A DNA stretch of 64,000 bases from Helichrysum umbraculigerum. Its lineage: Eukaryota; Streptophyta; Magnoliopsida; Asterales; Asteraceae. Under the pieces are notes generated by a model. It saw only the letters and a list, made by a program, of their open reading frames with translations, did not search any database and was not told where the DNA came from. The position numbers and the translations under genes are program-made. The DNA is taken from contig CATIUR010000006.1 of assembly GCA_949592205.1 (NCBI GenBank), forward strand, positions 66,894,001-66,958,000, read 5' to 3'. Of the stretch, positions 55,032 to 64,000 are shown one piece after another (the first letter of the stretch is position 1; each line of letters opens with the position of its first letter).

Positions 55032-57532
55032 TGTAACACCCCCAAATTTGATGATTTGCAGAAGCTTGATTTGGGTGTTACTAATCAATAACAAAGCACA
55101 AAGATATATAGTAAACGACTCTATATGCGTCGTTTTAACAAAATATATTGATAATAGAAATGTTTACAACATTTAAAGCTTTACATAGCTCGAGTTTAAT
55201 TAAAATGAGATTTCAGTACATAAGTACTTGTACAAAAATATACTAATGCAAGAAAATCTCAATCGTCTGTATGCTGACTCGAGCTAACTCCTGAAGCAGA
55301 AACATCCTACTACTGGGTACCTGCGATATATGCTAAAAGGTCAGCTATAAAGCTGGTGAGCTCACAGGTTTGAAATCAAGTAATATCGTATGAACCGCAA
55401 GATTTAAATAATGAATTGCATCCAGCAATTAAATAATGAATTGCATCTAGCAATTAAATAATGAATTGCATCCAGCAATTAAATGATAATCATCGTGTAT
55501 ACAGCCATGAGCACATAGTTGAGCTTAACTCGAGGGCCGGGTCCCCTATAGAGAATTCCGGGCGAGGTGCCTCCACGAATGCCTAATCAACATTCGTCTT
55601 CCCAAATATTAGTACGTCCGTTTACCCGGTTAGTGCTTGCTAACCCGGACGAGGAGGGTCAATCCTATATGGTACCATATACTAATATTCACGCTACAAC
55701 GTATTAACAACTATGCTGACGGAGGACTTTAAAATGATTAGTTTCGAAAAACTCATGTAGTATATGAAAAGTTGGTACTTGCGTTCACATGTTAAAAGTT
55801 GAGCAATATATCACACCCCTGAGTAAAACAGTAAAAAGAGGGGCTATGAGACTCACCTGAGTCTGAATGCGTTTACACAAACGTAAGTTGATTAGCCGAA
55901 TATGAAGTCCAAAGACTTGTAACCTGAGGGTGTCCACGACACGCGATGGTTATAATCATGATTGGGTATCTCAAAAGATCACCCTTGTAGTTGTTACACA
56001 ACTATATATATGTCCAAATTACTACGATTTGGTTGATTTGTTAAGTGTTTGAAAACATGTACGGCCCGTTGGTGATGGATTTGTAATAATAATCTCAACT
56101 ATTATTATTGTGATTTCGTGGCGTTTTACTTTGAAAAATGTGTTTCGATTGTGTTTTAGAAGCCGTTACGGAATCTAAGTACGGGGGTCCGGGGGCAGCG
56201 CCCCTGGCTGGGGTCGAGCTGCCAGGTCAGCTTGGAAAATTTTTATTTCTACTATATTGCTTTGACGAAAAACGCATCTGGAATCTGAATTCGGGTAAAA
56301 TCGAGTGATAAATTTCGAGTCTCGACACTTAGTAAAAATCTGAGTTTTCTGTGTTTTGCGACACAATATGCGACACAAAAGTGATTATGCGACACAAGGG
56401 TTGTGTCGCATAAGAATGCGACACAATGTCTATACGACACAAGGGTTGTGTCACATGAATGCGAAATGCTGATTCAACAGCGACATAGTGATTGTGTCGT
56501 ATGGGGTATGCGACATAGTGGTTGTGTCGCAGGACTTGCGACACTAATTATTTGGTACGACATAAGGTACGACATAACATGGGAAATACGACATAAAGGC
56601 CAAAATACGACACAACATGCGACACAAGGCTTGTGTCGCATGGATGAACACCAGCCCAGAAAGTCCGGCTGTCTAACTTTTTCCGGCCAAAAATCCGTTT
56701 TAAACTCGTTTTCAAGCTATAAATTTGTGTTCTATACATTGTAATGGACATATACTAGTTATAATAACAACTAGAAATCGAAAATACTAAAAATCGAGAG
56801 ATTTCGGGATTTTGTCGGAAACTTACAATTTGCCGAAATGGAAATCCGGAAAGATAGTGTTGTAGATCGTCGCGAGGTGGTCGTGAATCTCTAAAAATAT
56901 TGGTGATCCGGTTGCGTTTGGTAGTAGTATTGTGCGATTTAGGTGGATGGTGGTGATTTTGATTAGTAGAGAGAAAATAGGAGAGAGAGAGAGAGATAAG
57001 AAAGGTGATAAAATGAAGAAAGAAAGATGGGAGGTGGGGTTTATCCCCACTTTTCCAGTTTTCGCCCCGCGTTCCGTGTGGTGTTCGTTTGCTCCGTCGT
57101 TTAAACGTTAAATAATTATTTTACATTTTAATTATAAGTTTTAAAATACAATTTATTACGCGATATATTGTTTAAATATTCTACTAATCAATTTATATTT
57201 TGGTTATAAAATGTAAGTTAATTTGTTTGTGCGTTTTACATTTTTAAATCGTATAAGTTTTGTTTGTATGATTCCGAATGATTACGAAATATTATCATAA
57301 TAATATTTTTGATATAACAATGTTATTTAATAAAATTGGTCACCAACGTCCGTATTAAATTGAATCGAATTACATTCGATTTAAATTGCGTACGATTTAA
57401 CCAAATCGCATTTTCGTATATATTCAACAATATATATAATTCGATACATTAATTAGCTTAACACAGAACTAATTACATGTATTAACATATGATTAGGCAC
57501 TAATTACTAGTCCTAATTTGGCGGGTGTTACA
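55032..57532 (-). repeat. 5' LTR of Tekay element B
   Basis: 2501 bp. It differs from the 3' LTR by a GA-repeat 2 bp longer near 56994 and a few substitutions (GCAGAAGC against GCGGAAGC at the start; TACTACTGG against TACTGCTGG; ATTTTGG against ATTTAGG). Confidence 0.95.
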
Positions 57533-57537
57533 GTTAT

Positions 57538-57905
57538 TGTTAGGTAAAAGATTACACTAATTAAATTATATATTTTTGTTGCAAAATGATACCAAAGTTT
57601 TATGCTATAATTGATTAGACTAATTGTAAACATGATACTAAATGATTTCTTAAGAGTAGCTAAGATCTCATGCGATTTTGAATAATTTCTCTGGAGTAGG
57701 TAGTAAAGGTTGAAATCGTTACAAAGAAAATTAAAAGTTAAATATCATGTCTTAATAGATATACGACATATTAGTTGGTTCATCATTAAGATATCTTTAT
57801 GTTAAATTTATATCAATAAATCGTTAGAAGATGAAACGAAGACTAATCATCAATAAAACTTATTTAACAAATCTTAATCGATGCCGTAGAGTCTAAACTT
57901 CACAG
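57538..57905. other. AT-rich intergenic DNA, nothing recognised
   Basis: No ORF, RNA gene or transposon terminus is seen between Tekay element B and the next MITE. Confidence 0.5.
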
Positions 57906-58468
57906 CAAGGTTGTCAAGATCGCGATCCTGGTCGTAGGATCGTACGATCATACGAAGAGAAAACGTGCATGATCGGAGTAGGATCGGTCAGGAGGTAGGA
58001 TCGGAGTAGGATCGTAGGATCGATCGTAGGATCGTTGAACGATCCGATCCTACAAATGGGCTAATTTTTTTTATTTATTTTTTACAATTGGGCTTGTAAG
58101 GCCCATAACTAGTCTAAATCCTATCTCAAAACGTACCATACATTTGTTTCCAAATTCAATTTCCCCGTGTATTATCAAATTAACCTAAGAAAAAGTATAA
58201 AACCTCTAAAACGACGATTAGGAATTTACATTTGTAATATTTTCTCAAACTTTGGTGCAATTGTATAATGCCAATATATTTTGTTTTAATACGTTTATCG
58301 TCCTAGAAATATATGTTCACAAATTGCATCACTTTTGTAATATAAAAGTTTAAATGTTAGATTAATTTCTTTAATAGTAGTTTTTTTACCAGAATTTAGA
58401 TTTCTTTGTATAAAAAATGATATTTTGGTAAAACGATGTTACGTAGGATCTCGATCCTGACAACCTTG
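57906..58468. mobile_element. MITE with CAAGGTTGTCA ends and GTAGGATCG repeats
   Basis: The ends CAAGGTTGTCAAGATCGCGATCC (left) and GGATCTCGATCCTGACAACCTTG (right) form inverted repeats. Inside the left end, GTAGGATCG is repeated many times (57940-58045), the same plan as the other hAT MITEs here. Flanking 8-mers CTTCACAG and ATTCACGT agree only partly, so the TSD is decayed or misplaced. Confidence 0.65.
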
Positions 58469-58574
58469 ATTCACGTGTCTAAAAGCAAGTGTTATAAAAG
58501 CATATCATATATACGTTTTGACTAATTAACATTTAAATAGCTGAAAAATATATTGAAGAAACAAAACGAAAGTG

Positions 58575-60477
58575 ATGAGAGGTGGAGGTGTCGGAGGGCC
58601 GCTGCTTTGCATCGGCGATCTGCTCAGTGACGTTGGAGATGATGATCAACAACCCACCACCCCCACCACCCCACTCCCTTCTGCTGACGTCACCAATCAA
58701 CCACCGCATATTCAACCTTCTGATCTCACCAAACTATATCAGGTATCTTTCTTTACTCCTCCTTCCTTGTGCTTTACATAAATACTGTACAATTTAGGGC
58801 TTAATTTGTAGAAGGCATATAATTTAGGGCTTCAATTAACAACCTCTAAATCAAGCAATTATAGAGAGGCTCGAACCCGAGACCTCTCCTTCATCAGGAA
58901 AACCCCTTACCACCATGCTATTAACCACAAATAATTATGTAATTAAATACTTTATGTATTAAAATGTTTTAGACAGAAGAAAATTAATGAGCTTTAGGGA
59001 AAATATAACATAATAAATAATTTTTCATTCTAAATTGATAAGTTAGTAATTTGAATTCCATAATGTAATTCGGTTGAAGAATCGGCTCTAAAACTCACAC
59101 TCTAAGAAGGTGAGTTCGATTGCTTGTATTGCGATCAAAAGTTACTGACTGGAGCTTCCTTCCTTTGAATGATCATGTGCCTACTTTGTGATCTTAAACG
59201 TGCTGTTATTTGGTAACATGTACCCAAAGGTAATATTACAATAATTCTTACTATAGCTATACATCAACAGTTCCGTTTTTCTGATTAATATTACCTCTGT
59301 TCATAATGTTTGTAAAACATATTCCTTTTCGTTATTATGAAATATATTTGGCTCAAGACCTGTTAAGGTCAATCCATTTGACCCTGAAAAACCCATCCAC
59401 AAACATGAAAAGATATCAACTAAGAATGGGTCCTGAATATGGTTCGTAATATCAAATTTACTATTTCAAGGTCCAAAACTATGAAAATATTATCATCTAT
59501 ATAAGTCCCTAGTTTGCTTTAAGTGCAGATGTGGTAAAGGATATACATGAAAGTTTGAATCCTAAGATTTTACAAATTGAAAGTTTGGAATTTGAAGTGT
59601 TGATTTTGAGTTAATGAATCATATACCATAAATGGACTTTGAGTATATGCTTCTTTTTAGCAGTTTGTTCTTTTCTATATTGTGGTAGCACTTATGTTGT
59701 TATGTTATTTGCTTCCACTTACATGATAGTACTATGTTAGTAGATGGAAACTGTTCAAATAGTCGTAGTAATGTGGGTGTGTGTTTTTTTTACAAACCAG
59801 TATAAAAAAAACCTTTATGTATATAACATTACATACATTTCATTTCATGAGTTATGTGTTAACAGGTAATTCAACATCCATATTTCAAGTTATAAATCAG
59901 TTATTTTCATCGAGACTAGAACATGTGGTTGATTGATAGTATTACAATATCTGGCATAAAATGGTTTGTAATGGTTAGTGTTTGTAGTTTAATGTTGTTG
60001 TTTATATACTTTCAGGAAAGTTACAAATGCTTGAATGATGCACTTGATGGTACTTCCCAGTCATGGACATCTCATACGATTGAGGTAAGTCAACTTATTT
60101 GAATTCAAACAAATTTTCCATCTTTTGCTTTCAGCACAAGTTCAATCTTTTATCCTACAAAGTTATAGAAAAATATGAATCTTTTGGCCCGTAAATGTAG
60201 AATATGGCCTGGCACGTGAGGTCAATGTTGGCCAGTAATCAAGTTTTTGGGTAGAATCGTAATTATTTTACTAAGCATATTAAGTAGGTTTTTTTTGTGG
60301 CAGCTATGTTCGGCCCTGGAAACTGCAAACAAATTGATTCAATCTAGCAGCTCTCATGTTATGGAGATGTCACAGAAGATTAAGGAGCTTGAGAGGATTA
60401 CCAGCAAGGGTAATTTGGTCATCAAAGAAGCTGAATTCATCCACACTTCCGCAAGACAGGGAGGATCACTTGATTGA
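58575..60477 (+). CDS. small plant protein of unknown function, three exons, 136 aa
   Basis: Coding exons 58575-58742, 60016-60084 and 60304-60477 join in phase with GT-AG introns (411 nt, stop TGA). The start is ATG 58575 (MRGGGVGGPLLCIGDLLSDV). The N-terminal third has an acidic patch and a Pro/Thr-rich linker (TTPTTPLPSADV). The rest is predicted helical: SDLTKLYQESYKCLNDALD, then LCSALETANKLIQSSSSHV and MEMSQKIKELERITSKG, with coiled-coil character. No signal peptide or membrane segment. Size and helical make-up resemble small subunits of trafficking complexes such as BLOC-1/BORC, but I do not recognise a specific family, so that is only a suggestion. Confidence 0.75.
58857..58931 (-). 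mobile_element. tRNA-like SINE fragment in intron 1 of the small gene
   Basis: On the minus strand TAGCATGGTGG (A-box-like, ending near 58920) is followed by GGGTTCGAGCC (B-box, 58868-58878). Spacing fits a tRNA-derived SINE head. The ends and TSD are not clear. Confidence 0.45.
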
Positions 60478-62100
60478 TTTGTATTCATTTCAGCGAAATA
60501 TGTTTACTTCAGAAGTAACGATCGTAGAATTTAGGGGCCTAAACGATTTGCCAAATCCTTGGAGAACACATAAATCCTCTTGCAATGAAATATTGGAAAC
60601 ACAAATGAGTTTACGGAGTTACTTATTGGTGACTGTTTGGGCCGCCGTTGTGTTCTAAATTGTGTGGAGATGCTTGCTTAAGGACGGTCTTCTAATCATA
60701 ATGCTAAAATTAGTGACTGTTCTTTTTCGTTGATTGCTTCGAGTGTTCGACTACCTTATGAATATGTAATTCAATTTATGACTATAAATCAAAAATAAGT
60801 TTACTAAGCATACAGATAATTGGTTGTTAAAAGTAGTCAACGACTTTGATGATAGTGATTAACATGTATAAGTGTATAACTTGGATCATGTTCCTTTTGT
60901 AACCAAAGTAACATGCAAAATAACCAGAACAACCAAATGACAGAGAAAATTGATCTTAAGTAAAGAGGCCCACTGACACAAGCCCAAACAATCAAATGCC
61001 ATCTAATTTAATCTAATATATTTAATCTAATTAAGTCACTAAATACATAAATATCTCAAATTCTCAAAGTAAATACAGAAGTATAAAACCATAAAACAGT
61101 TTAAGGTTCACGTACAAGTATTTTACAGGACAATGTTGAGATTCATACCGCGTAGGTAAGTCACGGTAAATACAAACTAGACATTTAAACCACTGAAAAC
61201 ATCATCTCTTACAAATTACGTCGATAATAACTTTACTTGATCATATAACAAGCAAATGTTTTTGGTATATATAATGAATTATGTATCAACAAACTATGCA
61301 AATGCGATTCAAATAATCAAGTTATCGTTATCTTGACAAATTCTTACCAACATGATGATTCGCTTGAGGTTTTGTAGTTTTGTACTTGTATATATTTCGT
61401 TCTGTTTGTAACCAAAAAATCAAACACATGATTGTTTAAAATCAGTAACTTCTAGTATATGATTGCTATTACGATGAAGATGATCTAATAATAATTCCAC
61501 AATAATATAGTAGTAATAATAAATAAATACATATTAATTATAATATAATATAGCCGTAGTTAAATAAATACTTTATTTATTACCGGGACGGTTAAGCAAC
61601 GTTTATGTAACGGTGACACGTTATTACAAACCAAAATATAATATAATAAATAAATAATTGACTCAGTAAAGTTTGTGTCAATTTATTTAAGCAAAATAGT
61701 ATTAACATTACTTAACCATTTTTAAGATGACTAAATCTCCTAAGAGGCTAAGATCTCGGAAGACATACATGTCTAAAATTTGATGGGTAAACATTCTTTG
61801 ATGTGTAGAGAAAAAGTTTGTAAATGATAACAAGAATGCCGATTACTTATCGTTTCTTCAACTTAAAATATCTTACAAAATGTGAACCGTAAAATAGAAA
61901 CACAATTATTCATCGATTCCAATATAAATGTCCATTACACGAATACGTACACTTGTAATGTAAAAGGAAAATGATTATACGGTTATTAATTTTAATATAC
62001 ATTAACATATTTTTTGATTGGCTGAAATTGAATGATTATTTTTTGAGACGCAATAAAATAATAATGTGAATACTCAAATTGTAACTGAAAAAGTAGTTAG

Positions 62101-62166
<66 letters not shown>

Positions 62167-62524
62167 CTTAGTTTATTAAATTAAAGTAAAAGTTAATGGA
62201 TGATGGTAAAGACGTTTTGAGCCGGTTAATGCCGGCAAAAAACAGTAAACATAGAATTTTGTTAAATCTTAGCTACAGTAATTATTTACCAGTCAAACTT
62301 CCACGTTGTTATCTCTACAATCGCTTTCAACAACAAAAGCCTATTTATTTGTCACACTTCCTCAATATAAAAACTAACCTTTCAATTTGATGACTTCAAT
62401 GCTAGCTAAATTAATTAGTTCATATTCTTTTTTTATCTTTGATAAACTTCATTTTTATATATAGATTATATAATACTATAAAGAACATATATAATATATA
62501 TTATTTGCCGTCATAAACAGTTGG
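60478..62524. other. 3' flank and AT-rich intergenic DNA
   Basis: 60478-60800 probably contains the 3'UTR of the small gene. The rest is AT-rich with no credible ORF, RNA gene or transposon ends. An AT dinucleotide run is listed separately. Confidence 0.5.
62103..62164. repeat. (AT)n microsatellite, about 31 units
   Basis: Uninterrupted AT repeat of about 62 bases; likely length-polymorphic. Confidence 0.97.
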
Positions 62525-64000
62525 TGTAACACCCCCAAATTTAGTGATTTGCGGAAGCATACTTTGGGTGTTACTAATCAATATACAAAGCACAAGATAT
62601 ACAGCAAACGACCTCTACATGAGACGTTTGTAAAATAGTTACATTTCATAATTTAAATCGTTTGAAAACATATAGTTTTCTTTACAAAAGTATGTAAGCC
62701 TAGAGTCCGAGTATGTAGCGGGAGATTCTATTACATAACCATAGCTACAAAAGATAATGCCAAAGAATCTCCGTTAAATGCAGTTTGGAAATCATGCGAC
62801 TCTAGCTAGTAATCCTGGAGTGGTCCTACTCCGTAAGTGTACCTGAGAATACATGCTAGAAAGGGTCAACCAAAAGGTTGGTGAATCTCACAGGTTTGTA
62901 AGTAAATAAATAATCAGTTTGAACACAAGATTTCATCAGTAGTGCCCGCAGGCGTATATCAAGTATTTGGAAAATCCAGCAAAAGTAAAGTAATTAAGTT
63001 ATACCGTTGCCATGAGGCTCATAATCGAAGCTTAACTCGTAAATAATCAGTTGCTCCCGTGACATGCTCATAATTGAGCAAGCATCAGTAACGAAATAAT
63101 AGTCACCCGTTTATACGTGTAAATCAGTACGTGGTAGCGCTACTACCCCGGGCAGGGAGGGTCATTTCCCTAATGGATCCATTAACTACTGTTCGCGCTT
63201 AAGTCCATAACTAACGATATATGATGGAGAGACTTCAGTAAATAGTAAGTAACTCATGCACTTCCGTTTGGTATAGTAAACAGTTTAGTACTTGTGTTCA
63301 AGAAAAATCAGTAGCATGCATCTCCCCCAATAAGTTAAAACAGTAAAAGTGGGGCCGTAAGACTCACCTGAATCTTTGCAAGTGCGTTTATATCAATAAA
63401 CGAGTAAGTAATATCAATAGTTGGTTCTCCGAACCCGTAACCTCCAAATGCCTAAACACGTAATGTCAAGTAAGTAGATGTCTCGCAAGAACATCTAGGC
63501 TAATTGTTCATTCAACCCATTGTGTCCAAATGTTGGCTCGTTATCGTTTGTGTAAAAGTGTACGGACCGTTGGTGATTTGTTATAATTAAAGTTTTATCA
63601 TTTATAACGCAATTTAGAGTAATTGTAATAGAAAAGTACGTTTTATTATGTTTGTTAAGTCGTATGGTATAAGTATTTAAAGTTGTGTAAGTTCGACACT
63701 TAGTGTAAAAATAGTTTGAAAGCTGCTGTTTTATGCGACACTTATATGCGTCACTTAGGTTGGTCATGCGACACTAAGGAAGTGTCGGGTGAAGTGTCGG
63801 GTAGTCAGATCATGCGTCACTAGAATAGTGTCGTATAAAATAGGAAGTTAATAACATGCGACACTTAAGGAGTGTCGGTAATGATTGTCAATGTGAGATG
63901 ACAGCGTCACTAAATCAGTGTCGTTATAAGTGTCGGGAAATGAAGTCATGCGGCACTATGGAAGTGTCGGTATTAGGATAGTTGCGTCACTAGACTAGTG
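62525..64000 (-). repeat. Tekay-related LTR, cut by window end (3' LTR or solo LTR)
   Basis: It starts TGTAACACCCCCAAATTTAGTG, as the LTRs at 1764, 46942 and 55032 do. No PBS precedes it, so this is the outer 3' end of an element or a solo LTR. It carries the TACCTGAGAATACATGCTAG block (about 62840), the ACTCACCTGAATC splice-like block (63363-63375) and a GCGACACT array from 63735. Most similar in its array to element A. Confidence 0.88.
63735..64000. repeat. GCGACACT/AGTGTCGG array, truncated by window end
   Basis: Units of the element A kind (GCGACACTAAGGAAGTGTCGG) at 10-25-base spacing, continuing past the window. Confidence 0.85.

Larger units (their letters stand above)
46942..57532 (-). 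mobile_element. complete Ty3/gypsy Tekay-type (chromovirus) element B
   Basis: 10,591 bp with 3' LTR 46942-49440, PPT, gag-pol frame, extra coiled-coil ORF, PBS and 5' LTR 55032-57532. Perfect 5-bp TSD GTTAT (46937-46941 and 57533-57537). I noticed three LTR-LTR substitutions plus one GA-repeat indel over 2.5 kb, so it is young. The only break seen in gag-pol is one TGA codon. The chromodomain-like C-terminus (EIMDREVKQLKQSRIPIVKV) and domain order place it in the Tekay/Del clade. Confidence 0.96.

Noticed and set aside
62103..62164. AT run as a possible origin or matrix-attachment signal
   Set aside because: A plain dinucleotide microsatellite explains it; nothing else in the sequence supports a function.

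Overview
This is a nuclear segment from a flowering plant. It has long introns with GT-AG borders, a plant-type Rab18 GTPase, a plant FAB1 lipid kinase, and abundant Ty3/gypsy LTR retrotransposons and MITEs. Asteraceae would be my guess for the family, at low confidence. I see no tRNA, rRNA or bacterial-type genes.

Layout. 1-4286 is the 5' part of a Tekay-type Ty3/gypsy element on the minus strand (broken gag, an extra coiled-coil ORF upstream of gag, PBS, 5' LTR), next to an older LTR remnant (4287-4787). 4788-6216 is non-genic and holds a Tourist-like MITE. 6217-19419 is a nest: a hAT-like MITE (TSD CCAAACGT) contains a solo LTR (TSD TCAAT), which contains a gag-only LTR element (TR-GAG type, TSD ATATT), whose 3' LTR end carries a SINE-like insert. 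Then come RABC1 (19958-24368, six coding exons), a fold-back MULE (24684-25790, 9-bp TSD), two hAT MITEs of one family in opposite orientation, two abutting Tourist-like MITEs sharing one TAA, and another hAT-like MITE. FAB1C/D (30638-39537, twelve coding exons) is followed by a Stowaway MITE, a second and unrelated gag-only LTR element (40668-46850), and a complete 10.6-kb Tekay element (46942-57532) with matching TSDs. Last are a MITE, a small three-exon gene of unknown function (58575-60477), AT-rich DNA, and an LTR cut by the window end (62525 onward).

The three cellular genes each read through as one open spliced frame. RABC1 and FAB1 both act in endomembrane traffic, but nothing in the sequence links their regulation. 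The autonomous element encodes Gag, protease, RT, RNase H, integrase and a chromodomain-like tail, with one in-frame TGA at the protease/RT junction. The two gag-only elements keep PBS, PPT and gag but no pol, so they would depend on enzymes supplied by an autonomous relative.

The most unusual signals are these: the extra coiled-coil ORF between 5' LTR and gag in both Tekay copies; a gag-only element whose non-coding DNA is studded with tiny hairpins; arrays of GCGACAC/GTGTCGC inverted repeats at the same LTR position in several diverged LTR families; and a conserved splice-site-like block in those LTRs. All comparisons were made by eye, so percentages and boundaries of degenerate repeats are approximate.
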